Shown here: in pieces, positions 16,563 to 24,677 of the stretch
Layout: each line of letters opens with the position of its first letter
Numbering within the stretch: position 1 is the stretch's first letter
Origin: Streptomyces hyaluromycini
Lineage (GTDB): Bacteria > Actinomycetota > Actinomycetes > Streptomycetales > Streptomycetaceae
Direction: 5' to 3'
DNA length: 64,000 nt
Assembly: GCF_002217755.1 (NCBI RefSeq)
Contig: NZ_BCFL01000026.1
Span: 310,001-374,000, forward strand
Translations under genes and position numbers: made by a program
The notes under the pieces: generated by a model
The model's database searches: none
Seen by the model: the letters and a program-made list of their open reading frames with translations, nothing else
Told to the model about the DNA's origin: nothing

Positions 16563-17180
16563 TCAGCCGACGTCCTGCAGCAGCAGATGCCTCCCGCTGA
16601 GCGGGCCGTCCAGCTGCATGAGCCGTCCACCGTCCCGCAGACCGCCGAGGTCCAGGGCGGCGAACCCGAACGAGCCCAGCACATCGGCCACGGCTGCCTT
16701 CGCACCGGCATCGTCACCCGCGTAGAACGCGACCTGCCGGCCCTCGGGGTGCCGGGGGTCCGCGGCGATGAACGGGGCGAACAGGGTGTTGAGCGCCTTC
16801 ACCACCCGGGCGCCGGGAAGATGCCGGGCGACCCACTCGCTGCCCGTCAGGTCACCGACGTCGTACCGGCCCCGCCAGGGGCCGGCCGCGGCGAACTGGT
16901 TGGTCGTGTCGACGACGATCTTCCCTGCCCAGGCGGTGAGGCCGGTCAGCTCCGGAACGGCGAAGAACGGCACCGCGAGAAACACGAGTTCCGGTTGCGC
17001 GGCCTCCTCGGCCGTCCCCGCGCGGGCCGTCGGCCCCAGCCCGCTCACGAGGGCCTGGAGGGAGGCCGGGCCCCGGCTGTTGCCGATGACCACCTCATGA
17101 CCGTGCCGGACGGCCTGGCCGGCGACGGCCCGGCCCACCTCGCCCGCGCCGAGTACACCGATGATGCCGTGCATGGCCAT
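16563..17180 (-). CDS. NADPH:F420 oxidoreductase-like NAD(P)-binding protein
   Basis: A 205-residue Rossmann protein beginning with IIGVLGAGEVGRAVAGQA (dinucleotide motif at 6-16) and containing FLAVPFFAV, VVDTTNQF and VVKALNTLFA, all characteristic of the F420-dependent NADP reductase (NpdG/FNO) superfamily. Many members are not true F420 enzymes, so only an oxidoreductase role is claimed. It lies 18 bases downstream of the medium-chain dehydrogenase gene on the same strand, so the two probably form an operon controlled by the divergent HxlR regulator. Confidence 0.8.
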   Translation of the reverse strand: MAMHGIIGVLGAGEVGRAVAGQAVRHGHEVVIGNSRGPASLQALVSGLGPTARAGTAEEAAQPELVFLAVPFFAVPELTGLTAWAGKIVVDTTNQFAAAGPWRGRYDVGDLTGSEWVARHLPGARVVKALNTLFAPFIAADPRHPEGRQVAFYAGDDAGAKAAVADVLGSFGFAALDLGGLRDGGRLMQLDGPLSGRHLLLQDVG

Positions 17181-17198
17181 GATGCTCTTCCTCCGTCG

Positions 17199-18173
17199 TC
17201 ACGCGCGGCGGGGGTTGAAGTCCAGGAGGACCTTGCCGCCCTGCCGCAGGTGGGCGAGGGCCTCGGGGAAGTCCGCGGCCCGGTGGACGGGAGCGGGGGG
17301 CAGGGTCAGCCTGCCCTCGGCGACCAGGCGCGCGGACTCCGCGCCGAGGGCCGGATGGCGGGGCAGGTACTTGTCCTCGTACATCCAGAACTCGGTCGTG
17401 GTGATGTCCTTCGCCCGCAGTACGTTGCGGTCGGGGGCGAAGGGCTCGCCGCTCATGTAGCCGTAGAGCACCAGCAGGGCGCCGTCGCTGAGCACGTCCA
17501 GAAGCAGTGCGGTGGCCTTCCCGCTGACGCCGTCGAGTCCCAGGAGGACCGGTTCGCCGCCGACGGCCGCCCGCACGCGGGTGGCCACGTCCGGGTGGTC
17601 GACGCATACGAGGTCGGCGCCCAGGTCCTGGAGCTCGGTGACCAGGTTCTCGCGCCGGACGATGTTGATCGTGCGCAGCCCGCGCTCCCGGGCGAACGCG
17701 ATGACGGACCGGCCGACCCCGCTGTTCGCCGCGTTCTGCACCACCCAGGATCCGGCCGGCAGGTCACGCGACTCCACCAGCAGGCCCGCGGTGGTGGGGT
17801 TGACGGTGAGCATCGCGGCCTGTTCGAGGCCGATGGATTTGTCGAGGGCCGTCAGCTTCGCGGCCTCCGTCAGGACCCGCTCGGACCAGGAGAAGGTGCC
17901 GAAGGGGAGCAGAACGGTGTCGCCGGGGCGGACCCGCGTCACGTCCGGCCCGACGGCCAGGACCGTGCCCGCTCCCTCGTTGCCGATCACGCTGGGCAGC
18001 TCCGGGCGGACCGGATAGACGCCCCGTGCGAGCAGCAGGTCGTGGTGGTCGAGCGGGGCGTACTCGACCTGGACCAGCGCCTGGCCGGAGGCCGGAGCCT
18101 GCGGCTCGGGCAGGTCGACGACCTTCAGGCTCTGCTCGGGCTCCCCGAACTGCGTGAGCTGAATCGCGAGCAT
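17199..18173 (-). CDS. medium-chain dehydrogenase/reductase, enoyl reductase or quinone reductase type
   Basis: A 324-residue protein of the zinc-independent MDR branch: an N-terminal GroES-like domain (YAPLDHHDLLLARGVYP, GNEGAGTV), cofactor domain with QNAANSGVGRSVIAFA at about 140-155, and no structural zinc cysteines. The overall form resembles mitochondrial-type 2-enoyl reductases and quinone reductases. ATG 18173 has AAGGAG nine bases upstream. It is first in a two-gene unit with the F420-reductase-like protein and is divergent from an HxlR regulator, a common layout for redox- or electrophile-responsive reductases. Confidence 0.85.
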   Translation of the reverse strand: MLAIQLTQFGEPEQSLKVVDLPEPQAPASGQALVQVEYAPLDHHDLLLARGVYPVRPELPSVIGNEGAGTVLAVGPDVTRVRPGDTVLLPFGTFSWSERVLTEAAKLTALDKSIGLEQAAMLTVNPTTAGLLVESRDLPAGSWVVQNAANSGVGRSVIAFARERGLRTINIVRRENLVTELQDLGADLVCVDHPDVATRVRAAVGGEPVLLGLDGVSGKATALLLDVLSDGALLVLYGYMSGEPFAPDRNVLRAKDITTTEFWMYEDKYLPRHPALGAESARLVAEGRLTLPPAPVHRAADFPEALAHLRQGGKVLLDFNPRRA

Positions 18174-18472
18174 GTGACTCGTCTCCTTGCCCCGGATGCC
18201 TGCGCCCGGGCCACCCGTCGCCGCCGACACCTCGCCGCTCACCCACACTGCCGTATGCGGCCCGGCGCCGCATCACGTGCGGTGCGTGGTGGTACGCGGC
18301 GCACCACCACGTGACCGCCGGACACCGTCCGGCGCGGTCAGACGTAACGGAGGTCGCTCAGAGGCACGTGCTGTCCCACGGCATCCCGTGCGGTCCGTAG
18401 CCCGCGGCCGCCCAGTTCGCTCACCGGATCCAGTCAATGGACCCGTGGTGCCCGCTGTGGTTCCATGGCGGA
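18174..18472. other. divergent intergenic region between reductase and HxlR regulator
   Basis: About 300 bases with both promoters of the divergent pair. I see no strong palindrome that could be named an operator; the left half is C-rich. An ATG at 18437 in frame with the regulator is a possible earlier start. Confidence 0.4.
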
Positions 18473-19033
18473 GTGTTGCCCAGCACTTACACGAATCAGG
18501 ACTGCCCGCTGGCGCGCGCCCTTGAGGTGGTCGGTGAGCGCTGGACGCTGCTGGTCATGCGCGACGCCTTCTACGGTGTCCGCCGCTTCAACGACTTCTC
18601 CGCGCACCTCGGCGCGCCCCGGTCCGTGCTGAGCGCCCGGCTGGCCGCCCTGGTCGACGCGGGCCTGCTCGAACGCCGGCCCGACCCGGCGCACGGCGGG
18701 CGCCGGCTGTACGAGGTCACGGACAAGGGGAAGACGCTGTGGCCGCCGCTGTACGCCCTGCGCGCCTGGGGCGAGGCGTATGCGGCCGGTGACCGCGAGC
18801 CCCGCCGGACGTTCACGCATGCACACTGCGGCGAGCCGCTCGACCCCACCGCACGCTGTGCCCCATGCGACGTGGTCCCGGAGCCGCAGGACGTCATGGT
18901 GAGCTCCCTGGAGACCCCGGCCGAGGGCGGGCACACGGATCCGGTCGAGCTCGGGCTGCGCGGGCCCCATCGCCTCCTCGACCCCCTTCCGGGCACGGAC
19001 ACCCGGCCGGGAAGGCGGCCCGAGGCCCGCTGA
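18473..19033 (+). CDS. HxlR-family transcriptional regulator
   Basis: A 186-residue winged-helix regulator. The HxlR signature begins CPLARALEVVGERWTLLVMRD near residue 11, with FNDFSAHLGAPRSVLSARLAALVDAGLLERR as the DNA-reading part and a wing with GGRRLYEVTDKGK. Two Cys pairs in the tail (HCGEPL, CAPC) could bind metal. GTG 18473 is preferred since the family starts close to the CP motif; ATG 18437 would add 12 unconserved residues. It is divergent from the reductase gene pair at 16563-18173 and is likely their regulator. Confidence 0.85.
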   Translation: MLPSTYTNQDCPLARALEVVGERWTLLVMRDAFYGVRRFNDFSAHLGAPRSVLSARLAALVDAGLLERRPDPAHGGRRLYEVTDKGKTLWPPLYALRAWGEAYAAGDREPRRTFTHAHCGEPLDPTARCAPCDVVPEPQDVMVSSLETPAEGGHTDPVELGLRGPHRLLDPLPGTDTRPGRRPEAR

Positions 19034-19074
19034 CCGTCACACAGGGCGCCAGGGCGGTGCTGCCGCCGGTGCGC

Positions 19075-19119
19075 ACTTGGTCTGCACCATTGACATGTAC
19101 GCGCGCCCGGGCCTTCAAT
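19075..19119 (+). promoter_or_regulatory. dre-like DasR site overlapping a TTGACA-N18-TTCAAT promoter
   Basis: TGGTCTGCACCA (19078-19089) matches 10 of 12 core bases of the DasR-responsive element (TGGTCTAGACCA). It abuts TTGACA (19090-19095), followed after 18 bases by TTCAAT (19114-19119), a plausible -35/-10 pair. DasR is the GlcNAc-responsive GntR regulator of Streptomyces. The ThuA-lectin gene begins 51 bases after the -10, so repression by DasR is inferred. Confidence 0.55.
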
Positions 19120-19170
19120 GCGGCTCACCCGCATATGTATCCGACGGTCACGTATGAGGAAGGCCCCCGC

Positions 19171-20415
19171 ATGCTCACCCCCCACCCGCACCTCGCCTGG
19201 CCCCGCACCCTGTTAAGACTGTTCGCCCTGGTCGCGGTCGTCCTCGGCATCCAGGCCGGCCCCGCCCCCAACGCCCACGCCGCCACCACCGTCAACGTGA
19301 TCGCCTTCTACGACGGCACGTACGACGCCGCGCACATCAGCTTCGACCACGAGGCCAACACCTGGTTCCCGCAGGCCGGCGCGCAGAACGGCTTCACGTA
19401 CACCGCGACCACGGACTGGAGCCGGCTCAACGCCTCGACCCTGGCCAACTACCAGGTCGTCATGTTCCTCGACGACTATCCCCACACCGCCTCGCAACAG
19501 TCCGCCTTCCAGACCTACATGGCGGGCGGCGGCGGTTTCATCGGCTTCCACGTCTCCGCGTACAACGACAACACCAGCGACTGGCCCTGGTACCACAACA
19601 CGTTCCTCGGCACCGGCACCTTCAAGAGCAACACCTGGGGACCGACGCAGGAGACCCTGCAGATCGACGACCCCTCGCACCCGGCGACCGCGAACCTGCC
19701 GTCCACCATCACGTCCTCGGTCAGCGAGTGGTACAGCTGGCAGAACGACCTGCGGCAGAACCCGGCCATCGACATCCTCGCCTCGATGGCCCCGTCCACC
19801 TTCCCGATCGGCACCGACCCCAACCAGACCTGGTACAGCGGCTACTACCCGATCGTCTGGTCCAACCGCAACTACAAGATGGTCTACAACAACTTCGGCC
19901 ACAACGCGATGGACTACTCGACCAACACCACGTTGTCCTCGACCTTCGCGAGCGCCCAGCAGAACCAGCTCCTGCTGCAGGAGATCAAGTGGGCGTCCGG
20001 CCAGTCCGGTCCGGTCACCCCGCCCACCGGCGCCACCGGCCCGATCCACGGGTACGGCGGCAAGTGCGTGGACGTGGCGGGCGCGAGCAGCACCAACGGC
20101 ACCGCCGTACAGCTCTACGACTGCAACGGCACCACCGCGCAGAACTGGACGGTGGGCAGCTCCGGCACGCTCACCGCGCTCGGCAAGTGCATGGACGTCA
20201 CCGGGGCCGGCACCGCCGACGGCATCAAGGTGCAGCTGTACGACTGCAACGGCACGGGATCACAGGTCTGGCAGCCCGGCACGAACGGCTCCCTGGTCAA
20301 CCCGCAGTCGGGCAAGTGCCTCGACGCCACCGGCCCGAGCTCGGCCAACGGCACCCGGCTCCAGATCTGGTCCTGCTCGGGAGCCGCCAACCAGAACTGG
20401 ACCCTCCCTTCCTGA
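19171..20415 (+). CDS. secreted ThuA-like protein with ricin-type lectin domain
   Basis: A 414-residue exoprotein. Signal peptide at about 1-38 (LLRLFALVAVVLGIQAG, then AHAA). A ThuA-like/class I amidotransferase-like domain spans about 40-275 (VIAFYDGTYDAAH, GGGGFIGFHVSAYND, WYHNTFLG, YNNFGHNAMDY), followed by a ricin B-type beta-trefoil lectin at about 285-414 with three GKC-D and QNW/QVW repeats. ThuA-like domains are implicated in sugar metabolism, and the lectin should hold it to a glycan. ATG 19171 has GAGGAAGG seven bases upstream. Leucine codon 15 is TTA (19213-19215), so synthesis is probably bldA-dependent; a dre-like element precedes it. Confidence 0.87.
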   Translation: MLTPHPHLAWPRTLLRLFALVAVVLGIQAGPAPNAHAATTVNVIAFYDGTYDAAHISFDHEANTWFPQAGAQNGFTYTATTDWSRLNASTLANYQVVMFLDDYPHTASQQSAFQTYMAGGGGFIGFHVSAYNDNTSDWPWYHNTFLGTGTFKSNTWGPTQETLQIDDPSHPATANLPSTITSSVSEWYSWQNDLRQNPAIDILASMAPSTFPIGTDPNQTWYSGYYPIVWSNRNYKMVYNNFGHNAMDYSTNTTLSSTFASAQQNQLLLQEIKWASGQSGPVTPPTGATGPIHGYGGKCVDVAGASSTNGTAVQLYDCNGTTAQNWTVGSSGTLTALGKCMDVTGAGTADGIKVQLYDCNGTGSQVWQPGTNGSLVNPQSGKCLDATGPSSANGTRLQIWSCSGAANQNWTLPS

Positions 20416-20435
20416 ACCGCCCAGCACTCCCACGG

Positions 20436-20477
20436 GACGCGGGCATGCCACCACGCAGCACATGGCATGCCCGCGTC
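20436..20477 (+). terminator. 14-bp perfect hairpin after the ThuA-lectin gene
   Basis: Arms GACGCGGGCATGCC (20436-20449) and its exact complement (20464-20477) enclose a 14-base loop, 21 bases after the stop codon. Confidence 0.75.
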
Positions 20478-20812
20478 TCACGCAGTCCCCGAGCAGGGCA
20501 CCTCCAGGGGCAAAGGGGCAGGCGTCAGCGCCGTTCACCTTAGGTTGCAGGTCCAAGGGCATCTCCGCAGGCGGCACGTCGGTATACGGTCCGTAGCGCT
20601 TGCCCCGACAGAAGTGGCTCACCGTCAATGGAGATTCCGGCCGAACCCGCCGCGCAGGCGCCGCGCGGACGGCAGCCGGGACCGACATGACGCGGCTCCC
20701 GCTGTCGGCCCGGCGGCAGAGCCGCGGTGAAACCTTCGATCGGGAGTCGACGGGTCACCCCAGCGCCGCCCCCCGTACGTCGCCCTGTCACTCCACTGCT
20801 CCGAGGTGCCCT
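20478..20812. other. intergenic region upstream of the DHA2 transporter
   Basis: This 335-bp stretch holds a short inverted repeat TACGG-T-CCGTA (20585-20595) and a CCTTAGG...CCAAGG partial dyad near 20537-20559. Either could be an operator for the transporter. No gene is convincing, although an open frame runs through from 20600. Confidence 0.4.
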
Positions 20813-22423
20813 GTGGCCATGCCTTCTCCTGCCTCGTCCCCGTCCGCGCCGCCCGACACCGGCAACCGGCACATCACGGCCACCATCGTGCTGGCCTGCC
20901 TCGGGGTGTTCGTCTCCTACCTGCCGGTCGTCGGCGTCTCCGTCGCGCTCCCCGTCATGCAACAGGCACTCGACGCCTCCACCGAGGGCCTGCAGTGGAT
21001 CACCGACGCCTTCATCCTGCCCACCGCGGCCCTGCTGCTGACCTGCGGCATGGTGGGTGACCTGTACGGGCGCAAGAAGACCTATCTCGCCGGGCTCGTG
21101 CTGTTCTGCCTCGGCTGCCTGGTCTGCCTGACCGCCGGGAGTGTCGTACAGGTCTGTGTCGGCCAGGCCCTCACTGGCGTCGGCACCGCCGCGCTGCTTC
21201 CGTCCACGCTCGCCCTGATCGGCCATGTCATCCCGGACCCCCGCAAACGCGCCCGTGCGATAGCCCTGTGGACGGCCGCCCTCGGCCTCGGACTGACCCT
21301 CGGCCCGGTGGTCAACGGCGTGATCGTGGCGCACGCGAGCTGGCGCTGGATCTTCCTGCCCTCGCTCGTCCTCGCCGTGGTCACGGCCGTGATCGGCGCC
21401 GTCGTCCTGACCGACTCCCGCTCGGACCGCGAACGCCACCTGGACATCCCGGGCCAGCTGCTGGCCGTCGTCGCCATCACCGGACTGGTCTACGGCGTCA
21501 TCGAGGGCGGCAGCGCCGGCTGGTCGTCCGCCCAGGTCGTGATCGCCTTCGTGGCCGCCGCACTCGGCGCCGTCGGCTTCGTCCTCGTGGAACTCCGCTC
21601 CGCCTGCCCGATGCTGGACATGCGCCTCTTCAAGTCGTCGGCGTTCTCCGGCGCGGCGCTCGTCATGGCCGTCACCCTGTTCGCCCAGGTCGGCCTGGTC
21701 TTCGCGCTCAGCGAGTACTTCGGGCTCGTCCACCACGCCTCGACGCTGGACATCGGCATCCGGCTCATCGCCATCAACGGCTTCACGGTGGTGCTCGGCC
21801 CGCTGGTCGGACGGCTGATGAACCGGGCCACACCCGGGCTGCTGCTGGTCACGGGCCTGGTGATCGGCGGGATCGGGGCGCTCCTCATGAACGCCTTCCA
21901 GGCCGACACCGGCACCGGCGAGGCCGCCCTGGTCATCGGCGTCCTCGGCATCGGCATCGCGCTCGCCATGGCACCGATCACCACCATCGCCATGGACGCC
22001 CTGCCGCACCGGCTCGGGGGCACCGCCGCCGCGGCCAACAGCGCGCTGCGCCAGATCGGCAGCGCCCTCGGCCCCGCCGTCTTCGGCGTCATCCTCACCC
22101 ACCGCACCCTGGCCACCCTGCCCGGTCACCTCGCCGCGTCCGGGCTGAGCCCCGCCGACCAGGGCCAGGTGAGCGGACTGGTGTCCAACGTCGGCATCCA
22201 GGCGGGCGCCTTCCTGCACCTGAAGACCCCGGCGAGCACCGGACAGGCGCAGGCCGCCTATGGCGCGAGCTTCACCGACGCCCTGCACACCTGCGCCCTC
22301 GTCGGCGGTGTCGGGATGCTGGTGGCCGCGGTGATCGCCGTGGCGCTCATCGGGATCCGCCCGGCGCGGGCCCCGCAGGCGGCGCCGGAGGCCGCGGCGC
22401 ACCCCGCCGGGGCCGCGAGCTGA
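20813..22423 (+). CDS. MFS drug-efflux transporter (DHA2, EmrB/QacA type)
   Basis: A 536-residue transporter with about 14 hydrophobic segments, including the DHA2 signature ALPVMQQALDAS...LQWITDAFILPTA in helices 1-2 and the loop motif GDLYGRKK. Helix 5 carries a motif C-like GLGLTLGPVVNG. It would export hydrophobic compounds with the proton gradient. GTG 20813 has GAGG six bases upstream and is preferred to ATG 20819 and to the much longer open frame from 20600, whose leader is not hydrophobic or conserved. No dedicated regulator is adjacent, so inducer and substrate are unknown. Confidence 0.88.
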   Translation: MAMPSPASSPSAPPDTGNRHITATIVLACLGVFVSYLPVVGVSVALPVMQQALDASTEGLQWITDAFILPTAALLLTCGMVGDLYGRKKTYLAGLVLFCLGCLVCLTAGSVVQVCVGQALTGVGTAALLPSTLALIGHVIPDPRKRARAIALWTAALGLGLTLGPVVNGVIVAHASWRWIFLPSLVLAVVTAVIGAVVLTDSRSDRERHLDIPGQLLAVVAITGLVYGVIEGGSAGWSSAQVVIAFVAAALGAVGFVLVELRSACPMLDMRLFKSSAFSGAALVMAVTLFAQVGLVFALSEYFGLVHHASTLDIGIRLIAINGFTVVLGPLVGRLMNRATPGLLLVTGLVIGGIGALLMNAFQADTGTGEAALVIGVLGIGIALAMAPITTIAMDALPHRLGGTAAAANSALRQIGSALGPAVFGVILTHRTLATLPGHLAASGLSPADQGQVSGLVSNVGIQAGAFLHLKTPASTGQAQAAYGASFTDALHTCALVGGVGMLVAAVIAVALIGIRPARAPQAAPEAAAHPAGAAS

Positions 22424-22437
22424 CGTACCGAGTACAG

Positions 22438-22479
22438 CACTGAGCGGTCGGCCACCGGACGGCGGCCGACCGCTCAGTG
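22438..22479. terminator. 16-bp perfect bidirectional hairpin
   Basis: Arms at 22438-22453 (CACTGAGCGGTCGGCC) and 22464-22479 are exact complements around a 10-base loop. It lies between the convergent transporter and GAPDH genes and should terminate both. Confidence 0.85.
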
Positions 22480-22493
22480 CCGGTCAGTACCCC

Positions 22494-23489
22494 TTAACGC
22501 GCGAGCAGTTCCAGTGTGTCGATCACCCGGTTCGAGAAACCCCACTCGTTGTCGTACCAGGCGACCACCTTGACGTGGCGGCCGTCGACGCGGGTGAGGG
22601 CCGAGTCGAAGATCGACGAGGCCGGGTTGCCGGTGATGTCCGACGACACCAGCGGGTCGTCGGAGTACTCGAGGACGCCCGCGAGCGGCCCCTCCGCCGC
22701 CGCGCGGTACGCGGCCAGCACCTCGTCGCGCGTCACGTCACGGGACACGGTCGTGTTGAGCTCCACGATCGAACCCACCGGCACCGGTACCCGGATCGAG
22801 TCGCCCGACAGCTTGCCGTCGAGGTTCGGCAGCACCAGACCGATCGCCTTGGCGGCGCCCGTCGTGGTCGGCACGATGTTGACCCCGGCGGCACGGGCGC
22901 GCCGGGGGTCGCGGTGCGGACCGTCCTGGAGGTTCTGCTCCTGCGTGTAGGCGTGCACCGTGGTCATGAACCCGTGCTCGATACCGGCGAGTTCGTCGAG
23001 GACGGCGGCCAGCGGCGCGAGCGCGTTGGTCGTGCACGAGGCGTTGGAGACGATCGTGTGCAGCTCCGCGTCGTACGCGTCGGTGTTCACGCCGTACGCC
23101 AGCGTCACGTCGGCACCGTCCGACGGCGCGCTGACCAGCACCTTGCGGGCGCCCGCGTCGAGGTGGGCACGCGCGGCCTTCGCCGAGGTGAAGCGGCCGG
23201 TCGACTCCAGCACGATGTCCACGCCGAGGTCGGCCCACGGCAGCTGCGCCGGCTCGCGCTCGGCGAGCACCTTGATGCGCCGGCCGTCGACGACGAGGAC
23301 GTCTCCTTCGACGCTCACCGGGCGCCCGAGGCGGCCGGCCGTGGAGTCGAAGGCGAGCAGCCGCGCGAGGGCGGCCGGCTCCGTGAGGTCGTTGACGGCG
23401 ACGATCTCCAGGCTGCTGTCCCGCTCCAGCAGGGCCCGCAGCACATTGCGTCCGATGCGGCCGAATCCGTTGACGGCGATACGAGTCAT
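22494..23489 (-). CDS. gap: glyceraldehyde-3-phosphate dehydrogenase
   Basis: A 331-residue NAD-dependent GAPDH. Visible features: NGFGRIGRN (7-15), Asp34 in VNDL (NAD preference), the active-site SNASCTTNAL with Cys152, His179 in TTVHAYT, and the C-terminal WYDNEWGFSNR. Start ATG 23489 follows GAAGGG and gives the canonical N-terminus; the longer frame to 23567 adds unrelated residues. It stands alone rather than with pgk/tpi, so it is probably an additional isozyme of the kind Streptomyces often carries. Confidence 0.96.
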   Translation of the reverse strand: MTRIAVNGFGRIGRNVLRALLERDSSLEIVAVNDLTEPAALARLLAFDSTAGRLGRPVSVEGDVLVVDGRRIKVLAEREPAQLPWADLGVDIVLESTGRFTSAKAARAHLDAGARKVLVSAPSDGADVTLAYGVNTDAYDAELHTIVSNASCTTNALAPLAAVLDELAGIEHGFMTTVHAYTQEQNLQDGPHRDPRRARAAGVNIVPTTTGAAKAIGLVLPNLDGKLSGDSIRVPVPVGSIVELNTTVSRDVTRDEVLAAYRAAAEGPLAGVLEYSDDPLVSSDITGNPASSIFDSALTRVDGRHVKVVAWYDNEWGFSNRVIDTLELLAR

Positions 23490-23597
23490 AAGTGGTGTCC
23501 CTTCGCTACGCCTCCAGGTTCGCGGCCCCCGCCCGTCCGTGACAGCGGCGAGATCGCCATGGTTCAAAAGGATCCCGCCAGCCTCACCCGGGCAGCC

Positions 23598-24554
23598 CTA
23601 CTCGCCCTTGGTGAAGGTGCGCCGGTAGTCGCTCGGCGTCGTGCCGAGAATCCGCTGGAAGTGCAGCCGCAGGTTCGCCCCGGTGCCGAGACCGACGTCG
23701 TCGGCGATCTGCTCGACGCTCCGCTCCGACCGTTCCAGGAGTTCCCGGGCCGTATCGATCCGGGCGCGCATCACCCACTGCATCGGCGTGTACCCGGTGT
23801 CCTCCACGAACCGCCGCGAGAAGGTGCGCGCCGACACCCCCGCGTGCCGGGCGAGCGCGTCCAGGGTGAGCGGCTCGGCGAGCCGGTGCAGCGCCCACTC
23901 GCGGGTCGCGGCGAACCGCTCGCCGAGCGGCTCGGGCACGCTGCGCGGCACGTACTGCGCCTGACCGCCGCTGCGGTAGGGGGCGGCCACCAGCCGGCGG
24001 GCCGCGTGGTTGGAGGCGGCCACGCCGAGGTCGCCGCGCAGGATGTGCAGGCACAGGTCGATCCCGGAGGCCGCGCCGGCCGACGTCAGTACGCTGCCCT
24101 CGTCGACGAACAGCACGTTCTCGTCGACCTTGACCAGCGGATGCCGCTCGGCGAGGGCCCGCGTGTAGTGCCAGTGCGTGGTGGCGCGCCTGCCGTCGAG
24201 CAGCCCGGTCGCCGCGAGCGCGAAGGCGCCGGTCGAGATGGCGGCCAGCCGGGCCCCTCGCTCATGCGCGGCGAGCAGCGCGGCCACGACCGCCGGCGGC
24301 GGATCCTCCCGGTCCGGGAACCGGTATCCGGGCACGAACACGATCTCCGCCCACTCCAGCGCTTCCAGGCCATGGGCCACGTGGTACGACAGCCCGTCAC
24401 CGCCGGTGACCAGACCGGGCGCGGCACCGCACACCCGCACCTCGTACGGCATGCTCGCCCGGGTCGTGAACACCTGCGCCGGGATACCGACGTCGAGTGG
24501 CTTCGCCCCCTCCAGCACAAGGACGGCGACGCGATGCAGGCGGACGGCAGACAC
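23598..24554 (-). CDS. GlxA-family (DJ-1/PfpI plus AraC) transcriptional regulator
   Basis: A 318-residue regulator with an N-terminal class I amidotransferase-like domain (about 8-175; HRVAVLVLEGAKPLDVG, VFVPGYRF, STGAFALAATGLLDGRRATTHW) and a C-terminal AraC DNA-binding domain with two helix-turn-helices (LTLDALARHAGVSARTFSRRF, VEQIADDVGLGTGANLRLHF). The usual nucleophile Cys of DJ-1 is replaced by Thr in STGAF, so it is not an active amidase. GTG 24554 is the best start in this frame. It is divergent from the FAD monooxygenase gene and may control it. Confidence 0.85.
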   Translation of the reverse strand: MSAVRLHRVAVLVLEGAKPLDVGIPAQVFTTRASMPYEVRVCGAAPGLVTGGDGLSYHVAHGLEALEWAEIVFVPGYRFPDREDPPPAVVAALLAAHERGARLAAISTGAFALAATGLLDGRRATTHWHYTRALAERHPLVKVDENVLFVDEGSVLTSAGAASGIDLCLHILRGDLGVAASNHAARRLVAAPYRSGGQAQYVPRSVPEPLGERFAATREWALHRLAEPLTLDALARHAGVSARTFSRRFVEDTGYTPMQWVMRARIDTARELLERSERSVEQIADDVGLGTGANLRLHFQRILGTTPSDYRRTFTKGE

Positions 24555-24677
24555 ATCGAACAGGGTACGAGGACCCGCCCCGCGCCCGGCGCACCCGGCC
24601 CACGGCCTCGGTACTCGTTCGGGTGGCGGCCCGCGGGCGACGAGTGCGGCCGGCCGCCGGCACCGGATGATGGAGCC

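Noticed and set aside
20537-20559. CCTTAGG...CCAAGG dyad resembling a MerR-type operator before the DHA2 transporter
   Set aside because: Only the outer four bases are symmetric and no MerR gene is adjacent; not strong enough to call.
22575-24677. Upstream extension of the FAD monooxygenase frame
   Set aside because: It runs antisense to GAPDH and the GlxA regulator; the FAD motif begins just after ATG 24678.
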